64,000 nucleotides of DNA from Cyanodermella asteris (lineage: Eukaryota; Ascomycota; Lecanoromycetes; Ostropales; Stictidaceae): positions 301,150 to 365,149 of the forward strand of contig UYJD01000002.1 in assembly GCA_900618795.1 (NCBI GenBank), in the 5' to 3' direction. The position numbers and the translations under genes are program-made. Position 1 is the stretch's first letter. The number at the start of each line of letters is the position of its first letter. The notes beneath the pieces were generated by a model. That model was not told where the DNA came from, made no database searches, and worked only from the letters and a program-made list of their open reading frames with translations. Below are positions 54,487-64,000 of the stretch, one piece after another.

Positions 54487-56979
54487 ATGGCAGACGGCAA
54501 GATAGCGAAGAAGCAAAAGCGACGGGCCAGACAGCAAGCTGAAAAAGCTGCTCTGAATCCTCGACACCCGCAAGCAACCGCCGACGCCGTTCGACAGAAC
54601 TTGGACGGACACATTTCTTCGGCTCTGATCGGCATGAGTGTCGAGGAAATGCTCCCCAGAGACTTGAAGCATCGGAGGAATAAGCTTGCTCGAACGTACA
54701 GAACGGGGACTGTCGTTGATCCTTATCTGTTGTACTTTGACAAAAAGCTCCTCGAGCGTGTCGATCTTACTCATGCATTGGCCAGTGAGAGATGCTTGAA
54801 CGAAAGCCCACACTTCTCCTTTTACGACGCTGATTCCATCGACTACACGCAGGTACGGCTGTCACACCGCAGCATGTGTCGCGGCATACTTGCTTGGCAC
54901 GAGAACAGGCATGATTACATGAGGCTATCCAGTGCTGTTGATTGTTCGGACTTGCTAAGATATCGGTTGCTCGGATTTTCGTGCGAAGTGTTCGCGATGT
55001 TGAAGAGCCTCCCATTACAATGGGACTTGAAGACGATCAGCAAAGTGTTTACAGCAGAACTACTCAGTCAAGGCGTCTACGACGTGCTTCACAAGGCCAC
55101 ACTTCGCAGTGGCGAGTGTTCCCTTACACCTCGTTGGCCCGAGAGCTTGCAGTACATAACGACAATCCTCAGTACGTGCCCCTTCAAATCTCGATACGTA
55201 TGCAGAACTGACTCGCGAACTACAGAGACTGAGCACGCTCCCGCACTATTTCAGGCACTCGCTACCGTGACGCAAATGCGCATCAACCTGAATGCCTTCC
55301 CCGCGCCTCTCCATGCGCTCCAATCTGAGATGTTCGAGCACAGAATCGGCAAGGACGAATTGTCGCGCGCAGACGTGCAGGCAAATCACGCTTCCGGCGA
55401 CAGTCACCGAGTTTCACGATTTGCTGGTGACGGATTGCACGGCGTTCTCAATACTGTTCTCACTTTGGCTCGCGAGTGCCTCGAGTCTTTGGTTCTCGAA
55501 CAAGAACGGGCCATCATCGGCTGGGTCTTTGCCTACGCTGAGGCTGTGCAAGAGAGGGAGGCTATAGAACCTGGTGAACCTGGCTACTCTGCCTACCTGA
55601 ATCGGCTGTTCCCAGCGTCGGGTGTTGCAATGGACACTCAGACCTGGATGCTCTGCCACGTTCAAGAACTCAATCAAATCAACACAACCACGGAGGAACG
55701 CTCGTTGATAATCGAAAATAACGTCGTGCGCACCATGTTGTATCTGACACACCTCTCGGTTTTTGGCAATGACGGAATCGGTGGCTACCGTGGCGACGTC
55801 TACGAAGTTGATCCCTACCTCTTCAAGTGGGAAGAGCAACTATTCACCCTGGAACAAATCCTCCCAGATCGTGATGATCGGAAACCCATCGCCGACGATG
55901 CTTTGAACGATCTTGTCAAATACGTGAGGGTGATGATCAGGCACTTCAGTGTGCCGATTGCTCCCGTTCCACCGCAGCCGATCACTTTTGATGCTCTTCT
56001 GTTTTACCTCAAAACAGCTTATCCATTCGAACAGGCCTGGATCCATGCCAGTGAGGAGTGCGCTGCGCATTGTCTTGATCATCCGCTTCTGAAGCCGAGT
56101 TGGCTGCATGCAAAGCTTTATGTGGATGGGTCTGTCGCAGACTTGAAGAAGCGACGCTGTAGCTTCGGGTCAGAGGACGGCGATCAGCCGGACAGACATG
56201 ACTCAAAGCGTGTTGCTTTTCGGCGCAATGCATCACCGGAACCTGCCTCTGTTCAGAAGTTTATGCTGGAAGTTTTCGGCCCAGACCCGAAGAAGCGGAA
56301 TGTGAGTGTTGGATCGAAGGACAAAATCCAGTCGGGACGCCATGGTGCGCAGAGTGCTTCCCGTGCGACCTCTTATCAGGAGCTCTTCGCCAAGGATGAG
56401 GTCCCTGGAGCTGTCGATGGCGAAGTCTCTGAAGATCAGGATCTTGAAAACGGACATCGGCCAGGCTTGGCAATGCAGGAAAGCGGCCGGAAAAGATCGT
56501 TCACGCAGACTGCGGATGAGGCTCCTCCCGCACCCAGGACTGTTCCCCCTCCACGGTCGACGATCTGTAGGATCTGGGATGATAGGGGAATGTTGACTCG
56601 CTCGGAGCGATGGTATAGCAGCAGACCCGAGTCTCAGGAAAATGAACCCAAGCAAAATGAAACTGAATCCAAGCACCAGGAAAGTGAGCCCCAGCACCAG
56701 GAAAGCAAGGTCAAGAAGCCGCAAGAAAGCGCTCAGTTCGAAACCCGTACTCCGAAGCGCCACACTACCCGAGGCGATTATTTGGATGAACCCCTTCCCG
56801 ATGAGGATTTCATGGCTCTTGATGAAAACCCCGCGGAGGAACACTGGTGGAGCAAAATGAATCCAGATCTGCGACGAACCAGGCTTCCATCGGAACAGGC
56901 AGCCAGTAGACCGGCTCGAATGTATCGAAAGTCGTCCCAGTCTACTGACCCTGATCTCGGTCCCGGTACAGACTTGTGA
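54487..56979 (+). CDS. Uncharacterised large protein with basic N-terminus
   Basis: I start at ATG 54487 (context ACAACATGGCAG; MADGKIAKKQKRRARQQAEK). An in-frame ATG at 54292 would add 65 Arg/Ser-rich residues that could be a targeting peptide or leader. A 54-nt in-frame intron at 55172-55225 (GTACGT .. CTACAG) probably interrupts the frame, giving 812 aa. No domain recognised. The middle (about residues 60-550) looks globular and helical. The C-terminal third is disordered, with a diverged internal duplication (DLKKRRCSFGSEDGDQ / DPKKRNVSVGSKDKIQ, about 140 bp apart) and a Gln/Glu/Ser/Lys-rich run. A real gene by length; function unknown. Confidence 0.65.
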   Translation: MADGKIAKKQKRRARQQAEKAALNPRHPQATADAVRQNLDGHISSALIGMSVEEMLPRDLKHRRNKLARTYRTGTVVDPYLLYFDKKLLERVDLTHALASERCLNESPHFSFYDADSIDYTQVRLSHRSMCRGILAWHENRHDYMRLSSAVDCSDLLRYRLLGFSCEVFAMLKSLPLQWDLKTISKVFTAELLSQGVYDVLHKATLRSGECSLTPRWPESLQYITTILSTCPFKSRYVCRTDSRTTETEHAPALFQALATVTQMRINLNAFPAPLHALQSEMFEHRIGKDELSRADVQANHASGDSHRVSRFAGDGLHGVLNTVLTLARECLESLVLEQERAIIGWVFAYAEAVQEREAIEPGEPGYSAYLNRLFPASGVAMDTQTWMLCHVQELNQINTTTEERSLIIENNVVRTMLYLTHLSVFGNDGIGGYRGDVYEVDPYLFKWEEQLFTLEQILPDRDDRKPIADDALNDLVKYVRVMIRHFSVPIAPVPPQPITFDALLFYLKTAYPFEQAWIHASEECAAHCLDHPLLKPSWLHAKLYVDGSVADLKKRRCSFGSEDGDQPDRHDSKRVAFRRNASPEPASVQKFMLEVFGPDPKKRNVSVGSKDKIQSGRHGAQSASRATSYQELFAKDEVPGAVDGEVSEDQDLENGHRPGLAMQESGRKRSFTQTADEAPPAPRTVPPPRSTICRIWDDRGMLTRSERWYSSRPESQENEPKQNETESKHQESEPQHQESKVKKPQESAQFETRTPKRHTTRGDYLDEPLPDEDFMALDENPAEEHWWSKMNPDLRRTRLPSEQAASRPARMYRKSSQSTDPDLGPGTDL

Positions 56980-57680
56980 TGTTTCGTCTCAGTCACACCG
57001 CTAGCCTTGGGCCAACATAGGCTGGCTGTGATTCATGTTCGCACCCGGAGCCAGATCAGATATTTGGCGGGCATGTGCCGCCTGGTTGGCGAGAAGGGGT
57101 GGTTTGGAGCAAAGGGTCGTGATGCTTATGATCATGGTCGGTCTTGGAAATCGGTCCGATCTAGTTGGTAACCCGTATGCTGTGCTTGTCGTACTGGCGA
57201 ATGTACACGTCGAGAAACGATGAGGATCGACAGGTAATTAAGCGAGACGAGGCGGCTTTATCCCATTCATGCTGAAGAGAATCTGAACATGATAGCGACG
57301 TCCGTAGTCTCAGCAATCCTCGGTCACACTGAGTGGGCTAGCTTCCTTTGTCAGCAAAACGCGGTCGAGGCAAACTCTGTATTTGCCTTTTGGTGATGAC
57401 GGTTGAACAGGACGATGCAAGAAAGACCAACGGGTCTACTTTTCAACAAAAATTAGCATTTAATGGAGTACATGGCTCCACTCGATAGACAAGAATCGAA
57501 CGATAAAGAAAATGCGCGCATGTGGGTGTCCGAAATTTCCCAAGATTGCCGCACCAAGCTCACCGGTATCCGCCTATGCGCCTGGTTTCCCCTTGACGTC
57601 CCAGCCGTTAACGCCTGAAAACAGATGATTTCCACCAGATCCTCGCAAAGCATTCCCCAGATATTGCGTCTCCTCGTTCT
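56980..57680. other. Convergent intergenic region, no gene seen
   Basis: 700 bp between the 3' ends of two convergent genes. No feature recognised. Confidence 0.6.
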
Positions 57681-58283
57681 TCAATGGTAGAACCAGCGCC
57701 TGATCAAGGACTTGGCCCCGATCAACGGCCCACTGATCAGCGGGCCGTTGAGCAGTCCCCCTTCAATCAAGGGGCCATTTATGAGCGGCGCATTAATGAG
57801 ACCGCTGCTCGACGAGCTAGACGACGTCGACTGGTTATTCGCCGCGGCGCTAGACGTTGCGCAACCAGTGAGACCTACGCAAAGAAAAAGAAAAAAAAAT
57901 TAGAAAAAAAATCACGTCAGAAAAAAGCGTTTTCTGCGGGTTCCACGCCGTTGGAACGAGTACTCACTGCAAGCGGCCGAGGTGCCCTCGACGCCGTTGG
58001 GGTTCTGCGCCGATTGTCCCGATCCGACGGTGCCGGCCAGGCCGTTGGCGTTCGAGACGGCCGTTCCGCCGTTCTCGGTCTCTCCGCCGGAGTCGTTGTC
58101 CTGCTCCAGGAAGCCGTCCACGATGGGCGAGATGTCGCCGAGGTCGAGGTCGGTGATGTTGATGCCCAGAGGGGTTGTGATGCTCAGTCGAGGTGCAAGG
58201 TCGCGGGATGAGGAGTAGGCGACTGGCGCAGCGGTGAGCTGGCCAGCCAGTGCCAGGACAGTCACGGCAGTGGAGAAGAGCAT
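57681..58283 (-). CDS. Small secreted protein with Gly-Pro-Leu-Ile repeat tail
   Basis: Two exons (58283-57968 and 57874-57681; 93-nt intron with GTGAGT donor and a T-rich tract) give 169 aa. Residues 1-19 are a signal peptide (MLFSTAVTVLALAGQLTAA). The mature part is acidic and Gly/Asn/Ser-rich, has the two cysteines as AAC-SLTGC around the intron, then a Ser run. The tail is a short repeat, INAPLINGPLIEGG then LLNGPLISGPLIGAK, ending in SLIRRWFYH. No known family. Repetitive small secreted proteins are common cell-wall, hydrophobin-like or effector candidates; which applies here is open. Without splicing the repeat would be missed. Confidence 0.75.
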
Positions 58284-60577
58284 GTTGGTTGTTTTTTATT
58301 TTTATTTTTTTTATAAAATCCTGGTGTCGTGCTTGAAGTGAAAGGGTCAAAAGGAAAGGGTGTCTGTATGCAGGGACAGCGACAGGATCGGGACCAAGAC
58401 TGAATGATCAAGAAGAGGTACCACGCGAAAAGGCGAAGTGATGGGCAGGACCAAGCAACTTTATGTATTATCGAAGCTGTCAATCAGACCGGGCTGCACT
58501 TGATACAAACACCTCCAGCTTCGCCTGACAGGCGACCAAACGACTTTGTCATGGGAAGCCACCTCTAGAAGCCCAGGCCGCCTCGCTCGACCAAGACCGA
58601 GAAATGACCACACGTCGTGGAATTGCTCAAGAGCACGCCACTGTTTGCGAACCCAGGACTCTGGGCATCCAGCCTATGGGGGGCAGGTCAGCATGAACGA
58701 GAGGTTGCTTGGCCTTTGTCCAAATGTTCCAAAAAATTAGAACTCTGCGAAATGAGCATCAAAAGGCGCGTGGTCACCGGTGCCACTACTCGATATTCAG
58801 GTCGCCAAGTATGGTAGTCGAGCTCGAGAAGCAGTGACCACCGCCGACAATGTCACTGTACAGAGTTCGATCCGCGAATGCACAACGCGAGATCAGAATC
58901 AGAAACCCACCAGCGGCCGACGTCGTTGAGGGAGGACGGAGAGATCCGCAACGATCAGCCATCGCCGCATGGCTTCAACGGCCAAGCACGTAGTCAGTCA
59001 GGCGGTCACACATGCCTGCATGAAGCGGAACCCTGAGTGGGCGACGTAGAGGAATCCAGCCGACAAATCGTCATGGCGCCAGCCAGAGACCCCTCCAGGC
59101 GGCAGATGGGACGGTGTGGCAGAGCGGCGGTAGAGCAGGCTGTGGGTACCAAGACTAATGAGATATCAGAGCCCCAAACATGCAGAAAGTATCAAAAGTG
59201 GACCAAGAAGTCCTGTATGGACCAGAGGATATCCAACGACGAGACCCCAGCACCAGCACGCGCACAACTCAGAATGTGGTGAAGCGCTGCAAAACATTTT
59301 GAGACAGATCCGTGCAGAGGATCATGTCGATCAGTAGGACAAATCAGGTCCGGCCCGTCTCGGCGAGAACGGATCAGGCGACAAGCTTTCGCATCAAGGG
59401 TTCTGCAGGCGAAGTCGTACAAAAGCACGAATTGGAAGCAGCGGAGACGAATGGGGGAAGGAGGGACAGCCAGTGACGATTGAGGTATCAGGAATACAGG
59501 GACAACCCCCGGCAAATGTTCGGTTGATAAAAAAGATCTGCGGCGAATGGCGTGAGGCTGTGCCTCGAACTGGTTCTCGAGATAACCCCAAAGGCGGAAG
59601 AGGCAAAAGCCCACATCGTGCGCGTGTCTGCTCAGTTTCCTCTGCCATCTTGGCGTAAGCCAAATTTGAAAAAGTCCTTTTGCGGATGACCTTGATTCCG
59701 TTCATGGAGTAGTCGATAATCGCGATAAGTTGTCCTTACGCTGAGCGTAGTCCGCTCGTGATGATATCTAGGTTTGGACTAAAGGTATTGGCAGTCGAAC
59801 TTTCGGAAAGTATGCATTGGTCGGGCTCCATGGCTCGCATCCCGCGCGCCTGACGGCCCATTGAACCAGCGGGTTATCGCCAGGTCGGCTACTGCCCGAG
59901 GGCCGAGGTCAGGTTCATCGACCTCTGGTTGATACTGAGACTGGAAACTGAAACTGAGACAACAGTAGAGAACAGTAGTCAGAAGATCATAGGGTGGATG
60001 TTGGAAGTGCCAAGACAAAGCACGTGACGTCCTTCCGCATCGACCATCTTCACCCCTCAGATCCAGCCTCAGTCTTACGGCATTCGGGTTTCTTTCGCCA
60101 TTCGTGTTTGAAAATGGTGCTGGTTGAAGCCGTAAACAATGGATGATGGCAAATGCAGGCCTTTCGAAGCCGATTGCAGAACACAACCTCCATCTGAATG
60201 GTAATTGATATGCTGACCAGATCCCTGTCATTGGTGCTCAATACCATTGTGGACCTATACTTTTCCCACCCTCGAATTGTGGCGTCTGGATAACGGAACC
60301 TGACAGATACTTTCAACACAAGACATCCGCCTCAAACACCGCTTCTTCCCTATATCTTGGCGTCCTTGGAAAGCATTCTCCCCACTCACCTGGTTCTGAA
60401 TGGAGGGGCAATGGAAGTAGTATTCTCAGGTCACACGATACAGTCACGACAATGCTGAGCCCAGATTTCCATCGCGTAATACATTTCGAGAACACATTCC
60501 CAAGCATTCCGTGTAGTCCACATTGCGTATACCTGGAGGATGTCTCACGTCGGTGGCGCAAAGCCATCTCCAGCACC
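58284..60577. other. Long intergenic region, no gene seen
   Basis: About 2.3 kb. The first 200 bp are the promoter of the small secreted protein gene. Frames are short and overlapping on both strands with no recognisable protein. Confidence 0.5.
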
Positions 60578-61674
60578 TTACATGAAATCGTCCTCATCGA
60601 AACCATCCTCGTTCGACCTCCCCTCGCGCTCCACGGCCTCCTGGCTGGTCAAATCGGCCCATCCAGCTTCCCGATCCATCTTCTCCGCCCTCTGCTGCTG
60701 CCTGAGTCGTTCCTCTTCCTTCCGTTTGAGGCGAATCGCCTCATTCGCCACCTTGCGCTTCTTAGAGTCGTGCGCCTCCTTCTCATTCCTGAGGTGCTGC
60801 GTCGACTCTGCAGGTGACACTTCCGTTCTCGTCTTGTTCAACCTGTTGATGACGGCATTCGTTCGGGTCGGGACGAGAATACGTTTAGTCTATGCGAGAT
60901 GTCAGATGCGGCTCTCGACCACGTGTTTTGGCTACACAGCCCCGCATAAACTTCTCCTAGCCACGAACGCTGCCCACAATGCCGAAATCTTGATAGGGGC
61001 TGTGACACCAGCAGTAAAAGCAAGACCACGTAGCCGGTGCGAGCTAACGGTCTTGCTGCCACGGGGACGGTGCAAACTTGCCTTTTTGTGGTCGTGGAAT
61101 CCCACCTGGCCGACAGCCATGCCCCCGTCCTTCTTCAGGTTCGACCATGGCGTGAAGATGACCGTCACATTGTCTCGCTTATTACCTGAGCGATTCAGTA
61201 AGCACGGCGTAGATTTTGTAACCTGTGAGACTTTGCACCTTCGATCGAGTTGGCTTTGGTCAGCTGCGCACAATCGTCGACGAGCTCTTTCGGGAGATCG
61301 TCCCACTGTTGGCCTTCCGACAGCCTCAAGTAGATATGTGCCGAGGACAGGTTGTCGGCGTGGAACTAACATTATCAGTCAGATGAGTCGGAACCGGTCG
61401 ACGTGGTCGACGTGGTCGAAACGGAAGATGTAGTCGTACCCTGACGCAAATCAGTTTTCGTGGGCAACAAAATTCGATGGAAAATGAAATGATGATTCCC
61501 TACCACACGTCCTCTTCCCAGCCGTACTTGATCAACTCTTCATCTATATGAAATGTTTCAGAGACATTGTTCGATCGTTCCAAAACGATAGGAGTACTGA
61601 CTTTCGGTTTTGTCTTTGCCGACATAAATGACGGCGGGCGGGTTCGATACCGTAGATTTGAAGTAGTATACCAT
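60578..61674 (-). CDS. CCDC25/Jlp2-like NFACT-R domain protein
   Basis: Six exons: 61674-61602, 61543-61504, 61440 (a single G), 61365-61239, 61185-61082 and 60889-60578, giving 218 aa. It matches the CCDC25 family over its length: [74 protein letters not shown] and a charged coiled-coil C-terminus ending DEDDFM. NFACT-R domains are linked to RNA/ribosome quality control, and human CCDC25 also binds DNA at the cell surface; the fungal role is unknown. The single-nucleotide exon is needed to complete the conserved Trp codon (TG+G) and keep frame. The last intron (61081-60890) has a GC donor, GCAAGT. Confidence 0.9.
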
Positions 61675-62134
61675 GGCGGTGACGGAGCCTCGGGTAGATG
61701 CAATGCGGCCGACTTTGAGATTCTTTCTATTATACTGCCGGCAAAGCCGTGTTCTTGAGCCGCAACATGCAATACTGGATGTTGATGTGCAGATTGAAAG
61801 GTTGAAGTGGGCCCGCGGATGCGGCTGCGGCCCTGGTTACCCACGCTCGTGCCTCCTGCGCAGCTTCGACACGGCTACTGTCAGTAAGCTACAGGTCTCA
61901 TACAAATCAGGATACAGAGAGCTGAATGTGATGCGTGACCACATGGACACGAAGAACAAGTCCGAACGAATATTCGTTTTGGGTTTGGTCGTATCATGAT
62001 AATTTCATTCGGGTGGGGAAAATGTGTCCACGACTCGTTTTCGATTCAAAATTAGAACACCCAATGATTCATCTAGCCGACGTTACTATAATGAAATCCA
62101 CCACTCCTGGCGATGGCGATGTACTCAGGCATAG
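61675..62134. other. Intergenic, upstream of CCDC25-like gene
   Basis: 460 bp separating two minus-strand genes. No gene recognised. Confidence 0.6.
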
Positions 62135-63385
62135 CTACTTCCCGTCACCCTCACCACCATCCTTCTCGCCAATGTAATCCTCCATCCATTCATTCATCCC
62201 ATCTACAGCGCTCTTGCTGGCATCCGAAGCTTGCTGCACCAAAGTCTCCGTCCGGTCCTTAACCTCATCGAACATTGAAGTCGCAAACTCATTTGCCGAG
62301 CCGGCGTCGGGCAGCATACGAGCCACCAACTGCTTGGGGCTAGGGTACTTATTCAGTACTCTCAGTACAGCCCAGTAGAGCTGCAAGATCACCTTGTGCA
62401 CACTCTCCTTGATTACCATGGTCAAGCCATGTGACAAGAATCCCTTGAGCACTTCGAGCTCCACGCCCTGGTACAGGGCTTTGAAGCCGTCGTCCCGGAC
62501 GATCTGGGCGACGATGCCGAAGATGGAGCTTTCGGCTGCTAGCTTGGCTTGGTGCATGGCGGCGTCGACGCTCTGTGTCGCTTTCTCTGCATCAAGGGGC
62601 TCGCTCTTCTTTGTCTGTGCCCGGGACTTTGCTAGACTGAAGGGGTACGTCGCTGCGCTCGCCAGACTCTTGGAGACGGCACTGAGGAAGAAGACGGCTG
62701 TTGCAGACGGGTGCGCCCGGGCGTCTCCCGCCAACGTCGCCTTCTTCAGCGCCTCAAAGAAGAAGAACGTCAGAGATGGGTTGAGTGTCGTGATGAAGTT
62801 TGCAGAATATCCAGCCCAGAGACCTGTAAGGCCCTTCTCTTTGCGAATCTCCGCCACAATCTCCGCCACGCTGAGATCCTTGTTCGCCGACGTCTGCAGC
62901 CTTGTAACGACGTTACTCAGCGGCGCAGTGAAGAACTTGCTGAAGATTCCCGCCGCGAACCCGACGCTCAATTCATCCAGCACAGGCAAATGCCGTCTCC
63001 CACCATGAGCCTGTAGCCGCCGCTGCCGAATAGCGTTGTAAGCCATGAAGAAGAGGAACGAGTCTGCCATGGTCTTGGTCGTGTCAACGGCACAGCCTGC
63101 GTACAGCCCCGAGAGCCCATCCTTCTCGTATATCCTGCGTGCTACCTCGAGAATCGACTCCTTCTCCTTCGTGTTGCCCTTCTTCTGTGCGGTCTGTGCC
63201 CGCGTGATCAGCAGGTTCAGTGGGTAGATGGCGATGTTGGAGGCGGCGCCGCCGATGGCTCCTGCGAGGCCATGGCCGAGGGCTGGGAGGAGTGGAGGCG
63301 CGGTGTTGAGTTGTTTCTGCTGGTGATACTGCTCGAACGCGTCCAGGTCGGAGTTGTAGTTCTGAATGTCTGCTTTGTTAGCCAT
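62135..63385 (-). CDS. Mitochondrial-carrier-family transporter, peroxisomal adenine-nucleotide type
   Basis: Single exon, 416 aa from the ATG at 63385; the open frame upstream lacks an ATG. Three carrier repeats are visible by their motifs: YPLNLLITRAQT, APLSNVVTRLQT and YPFSLAKSRAQT, each followed by a GLxGLYxG-like segment (GLSGLYAGCAVD, GLTGLWAGYSAN, GFKALYQGVEL). The usual acidic residue after the Pro-x is replaced by Asn or Ser, as in divergent carriers. The sequence GHGLAGAIGGAASNIAIYPL resembles the peroxisomal ANT1/PMP47/SLC25A17 group, which exchanges ATP or cofactors across the peroxisome membrane. The C-terminal ~80 residues are an extra hydrophilic tail ending in Gly/Glu/Asp. Family firm; peroxisomal placement is a likely inference. 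Confidence 0.85.
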   Translation of the reverse strand: MANKADIQNYNSDLDAFEQYHQQKQLNTAPPLLPALGHGLAGAIGGAASNIAIYPLNLLITRAQTAQKKGNTKEKESILEVARRIYEKDGLSGLYAGCAVDTTKTMADSFLFFMAYNAIRQRRLQAHGGRRHLPVLDELSVGFAAGIFSKFFTAPLSNVVTRLQTSANKDLSVAEIVAEIRKEKGLTGLWAGYSANFITTLNPSLTFFFFEALKKATLAGDARAHPSATAVFFLSAVSKSLASAATYPFSLAKSRAQTKKSEPLDAEKATQSVDAAMHQAKLAAESSIFGIVAQIVRDDGFKALYQGVELEVLKGFLSHGLTMVIKESVHKVILQLYWAVLRVLNKYPSPKQLVARMLPDAGSANEFATSMFDEVKDRTETLVQQASDASKSAVDGMNEWMEDYIGEKDGGEGDGK

Positions 63386-63889
63386 TGCGAAGCAGTGAGT
63401 CTGCAACGAGCCAGTGGAGGAAGTGGTTCGTAAAGAATTTGACGGCCCAGAAGCTTGAGCCGAGCTGTATGGGATTTCACATTGTCAATGGTTCAATATG
63501 GGGAGAACGGAGGTCAGAGCTCGGGCCGTGGAGCGCCAGCTTCTCCGCACATGCATGTTGCGTCACTCCACTGTGATTGCCCCTTTCGGCCTAGCTGGTG
63601 TTGACAGTCCAAGGATCTGCCATTTTCCGAAAGATTTATTGCAACCAACCTCGAATCATCATCGGTCACGCGCCTTCAGAAGAAGAAGAAACTCGGGGTC
63701 AAGATGCTCCCGTACTCATGCAGTCGGGACGGTGCTTCTATGCCAGCTGAAATGCGAAGCACAAAGCAACGCTCTGCCATGTATCAGAACACTACTATAC
63801 AGCTCGATATCCAGCAACACGTTGCAGTATGGTTCCTTCGTAAATCAAGGCCCACTGCCAAGTTTAGAGATGCGGCGAGGGCTTCTCCT
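63386..63889. other. Intergenic, no gene seen
   Basis: About 500 bp, promoter side of the carrier gene and 3' flank of the partial gene on the right. Confidence 0.55.
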
Positions 63890-64000
63890 CTATTTATTAA
63901 CTTGTACAATCCACTTCTCTGCCGTGAACTTAAGCTCGTCCTCAAACAGACCGTAAGCATCACGAAAGGGCCGAATGATATCCCTCAGCTGGTGTGGATC
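63890..64000 (-). CDS. 3' end of a gene leaving the window
   Basis: The minus strand read from the last base gives 36 codons and a TAG at 63890-63892. The peptide includes HQLRDIIRPFRDAYGLFEDE and ends KWIVQVNK, and looks like the helical C-terminus of an ordinary protein. The rest lies beyond 64000, so the family cannot be named. Confidence 0.5.
   Translation of the reverse strand, partial: DPHQLRDIIRPFRDAYGLFEDELKFTAEKWIVQVNK

Noticed and set aside
57684-58211. 175-codon plus-strand frame
   Set aside because: It is antisense to the small secreted protein gene, and its Lys-rich middle is only the poly-A tract of that gene's intron.
60540-61433. 297-codon plus-strand frame
   Set aside because: It is antisense to the CCDC25-like exons, which are strongly supported by conserved protein sequence.
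61366-61503. Single 138-nt intron in place of twin introns
   Set aside because: Joining 61504 to 61365 directly gives TG+T, shifts the frame and meets a stop within about a dozen codons, losing the conserved [10 protein letters not shown] block.
61640-61651. GGTTCGATACC resembling a tRNA B box
   Set aside because: It lies inside the first exon of the CCDC25-like gene, with no A box or cloverleaf around it.

Overview
This 64 kb window comes from a filamentous ascomycete (Pezizomycotina). The evidence is dense intron-containing genes with 48-140 nt spliceosomal introns (GT..AG, CTAAC/CTGAC-like branch sites), and families typical of these fungi: Pth11-like rhodopsin-domain receptors, a UstYa/DUF3328 oxidase, a HET-domain remnant and a LaeA-type methyltransferase. 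The gene set fits a Dothideomycete, but that rank is inference. There is one 25-N assembly gap (28462-28486). I see no tRNA, rRNA, CRISPR array or intact transposon.

Left part (0.6-19 kb) is mostly housekeeping. It holds a PPR protein divergent from the spliceosomal/decay protein LSM3, an NCS1 nucleobase permease, a Pth11-like receptor, two uncharacterised low-complexity ORFs, the nuclear exportin CRM1, the kinetochore protein SPC25 and a complex-I assembly factor (NDUFAF6-like).

A small accessory locus follows (19.2-24.8 kb). A UstYa-like gene is divergently arranged with a small secreted peptide, then come a second Pth11-like receptor and a LaeA/UMTA-like methyltransferase. The three plus-strand genes each have a TATA box 94-147 bp before the start codon. 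The locus resembles the accessory parts of a fungal RiPP (dikaritin) cluster, although no repeated core peptide is visible. CTP synthase closes it on the right.

From about 27 to 33 kb the window is gene-poor and degenerate. It contains a truncated HET-domain gene, a membrane-protein gene broken by two in-frame TAG codons, the gap, and a 25-bp exact repeat of the window's first 25 bases.

Right part (33-64 kb) has signalling and housekeeping genes: a RING-H2/PH-like/vWA protein with Ste5/Far1-type architecture, a Cdc4-like F-box/WD40 protein, another F-box protein, a choline-sulfatase, a protein kinase with DLG in place of DFG, a large uncharacterised basic protein, a small secreted protein with a Gly-Pro-Leu-Ile repeat tail, a CCDC25-like NFACT-R protein with a one-nucleotide exon between two introns, a peroxisomal-type carrier, and the 3' end of a gene leaving the window. 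All exon models were drawn by hand from splice signals and conserved protein sequence, without alignment software.
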